Origin: an uncultured Collinsella sp.
GTDB taxonomy: Bacteria > Actinomycetota > Coriobacteriia > Coriobacteriales > Coriobacteriaceae
Length of the DNA stretch: 14,935 nt
Reading direction: 5' to 3'
NCBI GenBank assembly: GCA_900541285.1
Contig: UQJA01000045.1
Location: 1-14,935 of the forward strand
Below are positions 1 through 6,699 of the stretch, in pieces (within the stretch, counting starts at the first letter, position 1; each line of letters opens with the position of its first letter). Under the pieces are notes generated by a model, which saw only the letters and a program-made list of their open reading frames with translations, had not been told where the DNA came from and made no database searches. A program made the position numbers and the translations under genes.

Positions 1-2
1 CC

Positions 3-107
3 CCCCCCGACAAGCGCCCCGCCCGTATCGTCTACGTCTCCTGCAACCCGAAGACCTTCGCGCGCGATGCGGCAAAGTTCATCGAGCTCGGCTGGCGCCT
101 CGAGAGG
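3..107 (+). pseudogene. fragment of a 23S rRNA (uracil-5-)-methyltransferase (RlmD/RumA/TrmA family)
   Basis: In the frame starting at base 3 the translation reads ...RIVYVSCNPKTFARD, followed by AAKFIELGWRLER. The SCNP segment with the following T-x-A-R-D is the C-terminal signature of the TrmA/RlmD family of SAM-dependent RNA m5U methyltransferases, and its Cys is the family's catalytic nucleophile. Only about 33 residues are present. The match stops at the 16-C run, just where the family normally continues with a short strand and a D-M-F-P motif. The other end is an 8-C run at the window edge. There is no start, no stop and no room for the rest of the ~400-residue protein. It is on the opposite strand to the tad genes beside it. 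I infer it is a misjoined read fragment and not a gene at this locus. Family assignment is fairly sure; the location is not. Confidence 0.6.
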
Positions 108-123
108 CCCCCCCCCCCCCCCC
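108..123. repeat. 16-base homopolymer C tract at a suspected chimeric join
   Basis: Sixteen consecutive C (G on the minus strand) separate the methyltransferase scrap from the tadZ reading frame. A second run of eight C forms positions 1-8. The minus-strand tadZ frame stays open through the tract only because GGG is glycine. Beyond the tract the frame reads antisense to the methyltransferase fragment. Runs of this kind are typical of dark-cycle poly-G read tails from two-colour sequencing that were assembled as real sequence. A genuine phase-variable tract is the alternative. Confidence 0.75.
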
Positions 124-1334
124 GCAGCCGCCACGGCGTCGCCCCAAAAGACCGAGGTATCGATAAAGACCACGTCGGATTCGCGACGCAGGACATCAAG
201 CAATAGCTCCACCGGACGTGCCATGAGCTCGGCTTGCTCGGGCGCCGCGACGGGACCCCAGAGCGTAACGCCCGGCGCCACGCGCATCGATGTGGCTACG
301 ATATCCGGCTCGGTGAGCGCGCCCGCCGCCGACGGCTCGATAAGTGCCGCCATATCGCGCGGAGCATCGACGCCTAACAAGTCGTAAAGGTTTCCAAACA
401 TCAGGTCCAGGTCGAGCACGGCGGCACGCAAGCCCAACAGCGACGATATGTGTGCCATGGTGGCAACGATCGTCGACTTGCCGCAACCGCCCGAACCCGA
501 AATGGCGCAGATGACCGGAGCTCGATGCTGCGGAGCGGCAGCGTCTGCCGGCGGCATCGGAGGCGGCGGGGCGGGCGTCGGCGACAGCGTCCCCGTCTCC
601 CCCGCCGCAACCACACGCTGCGTCCAAGCCGGCATGGCGGCTTGTTCGGTCTGCGAGGCAGGCTCGTTCTGTGCAATCTGCTCATGCCGCATCAGCGACA
701 ACTCGCCGCACCCGGCAAAGCCCTCAACTTCGTCGAGTTCATCCGCCAGATTCACGCCGTGCACGTATCCCATATCTACAGCCGGGGAGTCGCCAGCATG
801 CTGCGCCGGCCCTCCAGCGTCATCATATACAAGGAGGTTCCGGGGGCGCCGACCATGCTCGGCTTCCGCTTTTCCACAATCATCAACACGCGGGCCTCTT
901 GTAGCGCGAGGCGCCCCGGGTTCCCTATCAACAAAAGCATCGGGCTCAATCGTCATGCGCCGATCGGAATCAACCGCTCCCTCGCCCGCGCGCCCGTTGC
1001 CGCATATACTGTGCGCAGCGATGACCTCGGTCGCCCCCGCGCGAAACAGTCCCTCGATATCCGACGGATCGAGTGCTTCTATCAACACGACCACGCGACT
1101 CACGCGGCCTTCGGCCGTCAGGCGCACAACAGTCTTGCGCACATCTTCGATATCAAACAGAGACGCCGCGATGATGGCAGCCCCGCGGCGCGACGGAAAC
1201 GCCCGCGCCATGGAAATCAGCCCGTCCAGGTCACCCACGCGAAGCACCTGTGCACCCGCATCACGGCCCTCGACTTCCCGCTGCAACAGCCCGTAATCGC
1301 CGCACGCGCAGCACGCAAGCCAGATCGCCTTCAT
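123..1334 (-). CDS. TadZ/CpaE-like pilus assembly ATPase, 3' end missing
   Basis: The minus-strand frame begins at an ATG overlapping the cpaB stop as TGATG (shared A at 1334), starts MKAIWLACCACGDYG, and is open for about 404 codons to the poly-C tract. Residues 1-110 look like the degenerate receiver-type domain of CpaE/TadZ proteins. Residues 110-250 are low-complexity and acidic. A proline/alanine-rich linker (around TPAPPPPMPP) precedes a MinD/ParA-like ATPase domain. Visible motifs are a P-loop GSGGCGKST at about 280-288 (Lys286), which lacks the first lysine of the deviant Walker A, then VLDLDLMFGN and a Walker B-like VVFIDTS. Members of the family localise the Tad/Flp secretion apparatus at the membrane or pole. 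The C-terminus and the following tadA/cpaF-type genes are lost beyond the window start. The family call is good; nucleotide binding is inferred. Confidence 0.8.
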
Positions 1335-1993
1335 CACTCGTCGCCTCCGCTCTTTTTGCCGCGCGCCGTGGCGGGAATCGTCAAGCTGACCGTTCCCTTG
1401 CCCGATGCCCCCAGCAGTTCCTTGACGTCTTCGGGGTCAGCCGCCAGCGTCACCCATTCGATCTTGCCCTCGCGCGTGGCACCGGAATCCTCACTGGTAT
1501 CGATCACGTACGCGCCGCACAGCCGATCGGTTACGCCGTCTTTTTGCACATACACATCCACGTAGCTGCCCACGCCCGTGGCGCCGCCGACCGAGTGCTC
1601 GGCATCGACCGCCACCGAAACGGCAACCTTGCCCTTAGGCACCTCGAGCTTGTGGCTCTCGGCCTTGGTGTAGACATTGCAGATCACGGCGTTTTTGGGA
1701 ATACGCGAAGTCGTCACGTCGCCGCGCACCTGGCGCAGCTCGGTCGCCGCGTCACGTGGCAGCAGACTCGTCAGCCATTCCTGGGTTATGACATTGGTCT
1801 CATCGAGGGTCTCGCCCACATCGATATCGCGCGCCGCGACGCATACCTCGACGCGATCGCCACCGTACTTGGCCAAGGTCTCAGCCTGGACCCGTTCGGC
1901 TTGCGAGCGGATCGACGAGCCGTAAACTATGCAGAGCAGAGCAGCGAGCACACCCGCGACCAGACTGATGGCGATGCGCTTGCTCTTGTTCAC
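1334..1993 (-). CDS. cpaB: CpaB/RcpC-like Flp pilus assembly protein (SAF domain)
   Basis: The protein begins VNKSKRIAISLVAGVLAAL, with one N-terminal membrane segment at about residues 5-27. A SAF-type domain follows (VCVAARDIDVGETLDETNV), then a β-rich RcpC-like part (PKGKVAVSVAVDAE, VGSYVDVYV). About 219 residues fits the short CpaB-like proteins of Gram-positive Tad loci. The start is a GTG with AGGAG five bases upstream. The ATG 15 bases further out lies inside that Shine-Dalgarno region and is less likely. CpaB proteins are envelope-anchored components of the Tad/Flp type IVc pilus machine. Its stop overlaps the tadZ ATG, so the two are probably translationally coupled, and cpaB looks like the first gene of the operon. 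The tail is Lys/Gly-rich. Family confidence is good; the specific role is taken from the family. Confidence 0.83.
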   Translation of the reverse strand: MNKSKRIAISLVAGVLAALLCIVYGSSIRSQAERVQAETLAKYGGDRVEVCVAARDIDVGETLDETNVITQEWLTSLLPRDAATELRQVRGDVTTSRIPKNAVICNVYTKAESHKLEVPKGKVAVSVAVDAEHSVGGATGVGSYVDVYVQKDGVTDRLCGAYVIDTSEDSGATREGKIEWVTLAADPEDVKELLGASGKGTVSLTIPATARGKKSGGDE

Positions 1994-2016
1994 GGCCGCT
2001 CCTCTCATGGCAGTGC

Positions 2017-2030
2017 CGGGCGAATGCCCG
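2017..2030 (-). other. small perfect hairpin in the cpaB leader
   Basis: CGGGC-GAAT-GCCCG is a 5-bp perfect stem with a tetraloop, 24 bases ahead of the cpaB GTG and just before its Shine-Dalgarno. A second short inverted repeat, ACCACC/GGTGGT, lies at 2032-2051. Both would be in the 5' untranslated RNA if transcription starts near 2060. No function can be assigned. Confidence 0.45.
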
Positions 2031-2047
2031 TACCACCATTGTCTGGG

Positions 2048-2155
2048 TGGTCAGAGTGCAAGGCGGCGCAATCGCGATCTTGGTTTTCGATGTCAAACCA
2101 ATCGCTGACCAAAAGCTAACCAGCCCGTCAAGCTCGTGGCAAGGTTTTGGTCAGC
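2048..2155 (-). promoter_or_regulatory. candidate tad promoter region with phased TGGTYAG repeats
   Basis: On the minus strand TGGTTAGC (2122-2115), TGGTCAGC (2111-2104) and TGGTTTGAC (2100-2092) follow one another at an exact 11-bp period. TGGTCAGC also occurs on the plus strand at 2148-2155, making an 11-bp perfect inverted repeat (2104-2114 with 2145-2155), and TGGTCAG again at 2048-2054. The last phased repeat overlaps a consensus -35 TTGACA (2096-2091 minus). The -10 hexamer expected 17 bp on (GATTGC) is poor. An 11-bp period of direct repeats at a -35 is the arrangement bound by OmpR/PhoB-type response regulators, so an activator-dependent promoter for the pilus operon is a reasonable inference. 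No regulator gene is in the window. Confidence 0.45.
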
Positions 2156-2193
2156 ACGTCAGCAAACTGCATGTTTCGAGGCTTTTCCGCAGC

Positions 2194-2228
2194 AAAAAAG
2201 CCGTCTCCCGAACAGTTGGGAGACAGCT
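2194..2228 (-). terminator. Rho-independent terminator of rsgA
   Basis: On the minus strand GTCTCCC (2224-2218), an 8-base loop and GGGAGAC (2209-2203) form a 7-bp stem, extended by AGC/GCT after one mismatch. It is followed by GGC and six T (2199-2194). It begins 18 bases after the rsgA stop and ends rsgA transcription before the tad promoter region. Confidence 0.85.
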
Positions 2229-2245
2229 GTTATAGGAAAAATCAA

Positions 2246-3430
2246 TTACAGATGAACATCGGGATCGAGCATTTGAGCGCTCACGCGCATGGATGACGCC
2301 AGGTTTTGGAACGTTTCCAGCCGCAGGCTGTCGATCTGCCCGGCGTCCTCGGCCTCGCGAACGGCGCAGCCCGGCTCATGGGTATGTGTGCAATCGCCAA
2401 ACCGGCACGCGCGCGATGCCTCGACAATCTCGGGGAAGGCGCGCGCCAGACCCCGTTCGTGACCCACGAGCGGTAGGCTGCGCAGGCCCGGGGCATCGGC
2501 GATCACGCCAGCGTCGCCCGGTAGCGCCACCATCACGCGCGCGACGGTAGTGTGACGGCCCTGGTCGTCGCGTTCGCGCACACCGCCGGTCGCCAACGTA
2601 TCGTGGCCCAGCAGTGCATTGAGCAGCGTCGACTTGCCGGCACCCGACTCGCCCAGAATCATGGCGCAGCTCCCGGTAGGCACGCAGGCACGGACCTCGT
2701 CCAGGCCGCGGCCCTCGGCAGAGGACGTCACGATCACGCGCACGTCCGGACCCACCAGGCGGCGCACGCGGTCCAGATCACGCTCGAGCTCCTCGGCATC
2801 GCAGCGGTCAGCTTTGGTGAGCACCACCACCGGCTCGGCATCGCAGTCGAGCGCCAACACCAGCGAGCGCGCCACGCGGTCGAGCAGCACCTCACCGGCA
2901 CCGAGCGCCTGCACGATTAGCACGCTATCCACGTTGGAGCAGAGCACCTGGCGCTCTCCGCGGGCACGGCCGCGCCAACGCTCAAAGCTCGTACGGCGCG
3001 GCAGCACGCACTCAATCACGCCCATATCGTGCCCGGGAGCGCGGCGCACCGCCACACGGTCGCCCACGGCAGGCAGCAGGACCTCGTCCTCGCCGCGCGA
3101 CTTGGCAAACCCCACGGCATGCTCGGCGCGGAAGGTGTCATCGGCAGTGGCCACCAACGGAAACCCGCGATCCAGGCGAATAACGGCACCCAGCTGCATC
3201 TGCTCGGGCTCCTCGGCATGTGCGCAGAAATCATCAAAGGCAGTCTGCTGGGATTCATCGACCGGCAGGTCATCAAACGCCGGAACGTCCTGCAGCGCAT
3301 CGAGCCCCGGTACGCTCGCCAACAACTCCTCGGCAGACACGGGCGCTTCGGTCGCGAGTTTCCGACGACGATCACGCTTAGCCCGCGCCCCCGTCGTCTT
3401 TTTCTTCGCTTTAGCCTTAGCCTTGCCCAC
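2246..3430 (-). CDS. rsgA: ribosome small subunit-dependent GTPase A (RsgA/YjeQ)
   Basis: This is a circularly permuted GTPase that acts in late 30S subunit maturation in the cytosol. Counting from the GTG, the order is an OB-fold region (~75-160), G4 TKAD (205-208), G5 SSAEG, the P-loop GESGAGKST (260-268), a Thr pair typical of G2 (294-295), G3 DAPG (312-315), and the C-terminal zinc knuckle C342-x4-C347-x-H349-x5-C355. Length is 394 residues. The Lys/Arg-rich N-terminus (KAKAKAKKK...RDRRRK) is a disordered basic extension that could contact rRNA. The GTG is chosen because GGGAGG sits five bases upstream. A longer frame to 3544 exists, but it would run through a strong terminator hairpin and has no family resemblance. 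It is monocistronic, with terminators on both sides. Confidence 0.93.
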   Translation of the reverse strand: MGKAKAKAKKKTTGARAKRDRRRKLATEAPVSAEELLASVPGLDALQDVPAFDDLPVDESQQTAFDDFCAHAEEPEQMQLGAVIRLDRGFPLVATADDTFRAEHAVGFAKSRGEDEVLLPAVGDRVAVRRAPGHDMGVIECVLPRRTSFERWRGRARGERQVLCSNVDSVLIVQALGAGEVLLDRVARSLVLALDCDAEPVVVLTKADRCDAEELERDLDRVRRLVGPDVRVIVTSSAEGRGLDEVRACVPTGSCAMILGESGAGKSTLLNALLGHDTLATGGVRERDDQGRHTTVARVMVALPGDAGVIADAPGLRSLPLVGHERGLARAFPEIVEASRACRFGDCTHTHEPGCAVREAEDAGQIDSLRLETFQNLASSMRVSAQMLDPDVHL

Positions 3431-3478
3431 AAGCGCCTCCCAGCACCATAAATCACAACTGAGCAGGTATTTTAAATC

Positions 3479-3512
3479 AAAAAGAGCTGGCCGGGCAAAG
3501 CCCGACCAGCTC
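3479..3512 (-). terminator. strong Rho-independent terminator between the Ca2+-ATPase gene and rsgA
   Basis: On the minus strand GAGCTGG-T-CGGGC (3512-3500), loop TTT, GCCCG-G-CCAGCTC (3496-3484) form a 13-bp stem with one U·G wobble. Five T follow directly (3483-3479), then GATTT. It ends minus-strand transcription arriving from the ATPase gene about 50 bases before the rsgA start. It could also act as an attenuator in an rsgA leader. Confidence 0.85.
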
Positions 3513-3571
3513 ACAAACTTTCCCTCAGCCCTTTTCATCCGCACGGGAGAAAAGCCAACAAGGATACCGCA

Positions 3572-3659
3572 GGGCCCGCCCCGGAAGCCCTTTCTCCCGA
3601 ACGATCCCGCAGCGCGAAGCGCGAGGACCAGTGAGGGAGAAAGGGCGTGGGGCGGGCCC
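3572..3659. repeat. large imperfect inverted repeat (REP/cruciform-like) after the Ca2+-ATPase gene
   Basis: Outer arms GGGCCCGCCCC (3572-3582) and GGGGCGGGCCC (3649-3659) are perfect complements. Inner arms GCCCTTTCTCCC (3587-3598) and GGGAGAAAGGGC (3635-3646) are perfect complements too. Only an internal 4/2-base bulge interrupts 23 paired positions. The 36-base centre carries its own small hairpin GCGC-GAA-GCGC (3612-3622). It begins 12 bases past the ATPase stop. There is no T tract, so it is not a standard terminator. A dispersed palindromic element or an mRNA 3'-end stabiliser is plausible. Confidence 0.7.
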
Positions 3660-3670
3660 GGACGAGTACG

Positions 3671-6352
3671 CTACTCTTTCTCCACAGCGCGCATGATCGC
3701 CTTGTAGATCTCCATCAGCGGAATGATCAGGAAGGCCAGGCCCAGCGCGGCAAGAACGCCCTTGAGCTCAAGCGTCACGGGGCCAAAGAACATCTCGGCA
3801 AGCGTCGGCTGAACGGTCACGATAACCGTCAGTACCAGCGCCAACGCGGCCGAAGCCCACAGCCACTTGTTCTGCTTCTTCATGCTAAACAGCGACGCAC
3901 GACGGCTGCGCATATTGAAGCAGTGGAAAATCTCGACCATGTTGAGCGTGATGAACGCCATCATCACGCCTTCCTCGTCGGCATTGCCGGCGATCATATC
4001 GGCGATGTGGATGTAGCCCATGTCAAAGTACACGCCCACAAAGAAGCTCGCCAGCACCAGCACGGTGATGATCAGGCCCTGGACCACGCAGTCCAGACCC
4101 ATATTACCGGCAAAGACGCCGTCCTTGGCGTTGCGCGGCTTGCGCTTCATGATGTCGCCCTCGGCATCCTCCATGCCCAGCGCGAGCGCGGGGAAGCAGT
4201 CGGTGACCAGGTTCACCCACAGCAGCTGCACCGGCTGGAAGATGGTAAAGCCGATGAGCGTGGCGATGAACACCGAGAACACCTCGGCAAGGTTGGCCGA
4301 AAGCAGGAACTGGATGACCTTGCGGATGTTGTCGTAGATGCGACGGCCCTCTTCGCAGGCACCGATGATGGTGGCGAAGTTGTCGTCGGCGAGCACCATG
4401 TCGGCGACGTTCTTGGTGACGTCGGTACCGGTGATGCCCATGCCCACGCCGATGTCGGCACGCTTGATGGACGGGGCGTCGTTGACGCCGTCGCCCGTCA
4501 TGGCCACGATCTGGTCGCGCGACTTCCAAGCCTCGACGATGCGGGTCTTGTGCTCGGGCTGAACGCGGGCGTACACGCCGTAGTCCTCGATGTGCGCGTC
4601 GAGTTCCTCGTCGCTCATGCGGTCGAGGTCGGCGCCTGTGATGGCCTGGCTGCGATCGGTGACGATACCCAGCTGCTTGGCGATGGCCACGGCGGTGTCG
4701 ATGTGGTCGCCCGTAATCATGACGGTGCGGATACCGGCGTCGTGCGCCTCGCGGATGGCGTCGGCGACCTCGGGGCGGACCGGGTCAATCATGCCGGACA
4801 GGCCGCAGAAGACCAGGTCATGCTCGAGCGCGGCGGGGCTGCAGTCGGCCGGGACCTCGGTGTAGGTGCGGCTCGCCAGCGCCAGCACGCGCAGGGCCTC
4901 GTCGGCCATGGCCTTGTTGGCGGCCACGAGCTCGGCACGACGCTCCTCGGTCAGGGGGACGACCTTATCGCCCTCGTAGATATGGGTGCACAGGCCGATC
5001 ACCACGTCGGGCGCGCCCTTGGTGTACTGCTCGTACTCGCCGTCCAGGGTCTCGACGACCACGGACATCATCTTGCGGCCAGAGTCGAACGGGGCCTCAC
5101 CCACACGCGGGGGCTCGGCGGTCAGGCCGGTGAGCCCCGCCTTGCCGGCGTCGTTGACGAGCGCGCACTCAGTCGGCTCACCCACGGCCTCGCCCAGCTC
5201 CTCGTCCCACTGGGCGTCGGAGCACAGCGCCATGCCGGCCAGGAACTTCTCCTTAGGCGCAGCGAGCTCGTGCTTGACGACGGTCATCTTGTTTTGGGTA
5301 AGGGTACCGGTCTTGTCGGAGCAGATGGTCTGCGTACAGCCGAGGGTCTCGACGGCAGAAAGCTTACGGATGATTGCCTGGCGCTTGGCCATCTTGGTCA
5401 CGCCAAGCGAAAGGACGATGGTCACGACGGCGACCAGGCCCTCGGGGATGGCAGCGACGGCGAGCGAGACGGCAACCATAAAGGTATCGAGCAAGGCAGT
5501 CGGGTCGGTAAGGACGTTACCCACGCCGTGGCGGATGATGTCGACGCCAAAGATGACGACGCAGATGACGATAACCATGATGGTAAGGATGCGGCTGAGC
5601 TCGGCGAGCTTCACCTGCAGCGGTGTGAGCTCTTCCTTGGCCTCGGCCAGGGCGCCGGCGATCTTGCCCATCTCGGTGTTCATACCGGTGCCGACCACGA
5701 CGGCGCGACCGCGGCCGTATACCACGGTGGAACCCATGTAGCACATGTTCTTGCGGTCGCCGAGCGGCACGTCGTCGGTGCCGGCGGCGAGCTCAATGAC
5801 GTTGGCATGCTTCTCGACGGGCACGGACTCGCCGGTAAGGGCGGCCTCCTCGATCTTCATCGTGGCGCTCTCGAGCACACGGCAGTCGGCCGGGACGGAG
5901 TCGCCCGCCTCGAGCATGATCACATCGCCGGGCACGAGCTCAGCGCTCGGCAGGTGCACGAGCTTGCCGTCGCGCAGCACCTTGGACTGCGCCGCGCTCA
6001 TCTCCTGCAGGGCCTCGAGAGCCTCCTCGCTTTTAGCTTCCTGGACCACGCCCAGCACCGAGTTGACGATAACGACGAACATGATGATGGCGACGTCGGC
6101 AAAGTCGGGCTCGCCCTTGACCATACCCGTGAGCGCGCTGATGACGGCGGCAACGATCAACATGATGACCATGGGGTCGGCCATCTGCTCAAAGAAGCGC
6201 TTCCACAACGGGGTCTTCTCGGCTTCCTCGAGCTTGTTAGGGCCTGTCTTGGCGAGGCGCGACGACGCCTCGTCGTTGCTCAGGCCGAGGTTCTCATCGA
6301 CACCTTGGTCGCTGAGCACCTCCGCCGCAGCGGACAGGTATTCCTTTTGCAT
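3671..6352 (-). CDS. P-type Ca2+-transporting ATPase (P2A, SERCA/PMR1-like)
   Basis: An 893-residue membrane pump expected to export Ca2+ at the expense of ATP. Visible in order: cation-ATPase N-terminal domain (1-70), TM1-2 (~60-105), actuator motif TGES (173-176), TM3-4 with PEGL (303-306), phosphorylation site DKTGTLT (Asp346), nucleotide-domain KGAP (445-448), TGDH (548-551), hinge motif TGDGVNDAP (619-627), then TM5-10. Calcium-site residues of SERCA appear to be kept: Glu304 in TM4, Asn687 and Glu690 in TM5 (NLAEVFS), and Asn714, Thr717 and Asp718 in TM6 (WVNLVTD). That favours Ca2+ over Na+/K+ or Mg2+, though Mn2+ co-transport is possible as in PMR1. The ATG has AGGAGG nine bases upstream, and that ribosome site lies in a base-paired stem of the leader. 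It is divergent from pyk. Confidence 0.93.
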   Translation of the reverse strand: MQKEYLSAAAEVLSDQGVDENLGLSNDEASSRLAKTGPNKLEEAEKTPLWKRFFEQMADPMVIMLIVAAVISALTGMVKGEPDFADVAIIMFVVIVNSVLGVVQEAKSEEALEALQEMSAAQSKVLRDGKLVHLPSAELVPGDVIMLEAGDSVPADCRVLESATMKIEEAALTGESVPVEKHANVIELAAGTDDVPLGDRKNMCYMGSTVVYGRGRAVVVGTGMNTEMGKIAGALAEAKEELTPLQVKLAELSRILTIMVIVICVVIFGVDIIRHGVGNVLTDPTALLDTFMVAVSLAVAAIPEGLVAVVTIVLSLGVTKMAKRQAIIRKLSAVETLGCTQTICSDKTGTLTQNKMTVVKHELAAPKEKFLAGMALCSDAQWDEELGEAVGEPTECALVNDAGKAGLTGLTAEPPRVGEAPFDSGRKMMSVVVETLDGEYEQYTKGAPDVVIGLCTHIYEGDKVVPLTEERRAELVAANKAMADEALRVLALASRTYTEVPADCSPAALEHDLVFCGLSGMIDPVRPEVADAIREAHDAGIRTVMITGDHIDTAVAIAKQLGIVTDRSQAITGADLDRMSDEELDAHIEDYGVYARVQPEHKTRIVEAWKSRDQIVAMTGDGVNDAPSIKRADIGVGMGITGTDVTKNVADMVLADDNFATIIGACEEGRRIYDNIRKVIQFLLSANLAEVFSVFIATLIGFTIFQPVQLLWVNLVTDCFPALALGMEDAEGDIMKRKPRNAKDGVFAGNMGLDCVVQGLIITVLVLASFFVGVYFDMGYIHIADMIAGNADEEGVMMAFITLNMVEIFHCFNMRSRRASLFSMKKQNKWLWASAALALVLTVIVTVQPTLAEMFFGPVTLELKGVLAALGLAFLIIPLMEIYKAIMRAVEKE

Positions 6353-6362
6353 ATAGAGTCCC

Positions 6363-6469
6363 CTCCTGGGATTCGGGCCACTCAGCAGATTGATGCCCGA
6401 TCATAATTCCCAGGAGAAGGGCAAGGGCTCATCAAGGCTGCCGTGCTGAGCGGCAGTTGATAGTGGAGC
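6363..6469 (-). promoter_or_regulatory. structured 5' leader of the Ca2+-ATPase gene with loop-loop complementarity and a hidden RBS (candidate riboregulator)
   Basis: In the minus-strand transcript, hairpin A has stem CTGCCG/CGGCAG (6456-6451 with 6443-6438), extended by ATCAA/TTGAT across a 2-base bulge, and a 7-base loop CTCAGCA (6450-6444). Hairpin B has basal stem CTCCTGGGA/TCCCAGGAG (6416-6408 with 6371-6363) and apical stem TCGGGC/GCCCGA (6400-6395 with 6378-6373). Its 16-base loop contains TGCTGAG (6387-6381), the exact complement of loop A. The Shine-Dalgarno AGGAG (6367-6363) is the 3' strand of the basal stem, so folding would block translation. I do not recognise it as a named riboswitch. 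Metal-sensing leaders are known for such pumps, which makes Ca2+ or Mn2+ response a fair guess. Confidence 0.6.
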
Positions 6470-6470
6470 T

Positions 6471-6500
6471 ATGGTACCCCAAAGCAGCGCGTCTAGCCAA
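6471..6500 (-). promoter_or_regulatory. possible promoter of the Ca2+-ATPase gene
   Basis: On the minus strand TTGGCT (6500-6495), 18 bp, TACCAT (6476-6471) gives a moderate sigma-70-like pair. Transcription would start near 6464, at the foot of leader hairpin A, which fits the structured leader. Other starts further upstream (e.g. a TTGACG near 6593-6588) cannot be excluded. Confidence 0.35.
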
Positions 6501-6504
6501 AACA

Positions 6505-6516
6505 TTCCAATTGGAA
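6505..6516. promoter_or_regulatory. perfect 12-bp palindrome, possible operator
   Basis: TTCCAATTGGAA is a perfect palindrome located four bases upstream of the proposed -35 of the Ca2+-ATPase promoter, on the side facing pyk. Position and symmetry suit a dimeric regulator. The regulator is unknown. Confidence 0.35.
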
Positions 6517-6699
6517 ACACGGCTCGAGTGCAACGATGCAGACCGTGTGATGCTCAATATTGATAAAACGTTTTTTCTTCGGCACATCGTCAAACTGAAA
6601 TATCGCCCAGATAGCAGCGGTCAGAACGGTTGGTAAAGATTTTTCATATACCGTTTTTTCGCAAAAAATGAACTTCTAATTCGGCATACGGTCGATTTT

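Noticed and set aside
448..1565. Plus-strand open frames opposite tadZ and cpaB
   Set aside because: Low-complexity Arg/Ser/Ala translations with no family resemblance. The minus strand has coupled genes with clear motifs.
1994..2245. CRISPR-like repeats upstream of cpaB
   Set aside because: The repeats are 7-8 bp with an 11-bp period. Unit and spacer lengths are far too short for a CRISPR array.
3431..3544. Upstream extension of rsgA to an ATG at 3544
   Set aside because: It crosses a strong terminator hairpin, lacks family similarity, and the GTG at 3430 has a well-spaced GGGAGG.
3647..6406. 919-codon plus-strand open frame antisense to the Ca2+-ATPase gene
   Set aside because: Composition is dominated by His, Asp, Gly and Val, as expected from the complement of GC-rich codons. 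It has no domain and no ribosome site, while the opposite strand encodes a complete ATPase.
6353..6480. Known yybP-ykoY (Mn2+) riboswitch
   Set aside because: Considered because this class occurs before similar pumps, but I could not see the expected GGGGAGUAG-type opening and closing elements. Left as an unassigned structured leader.
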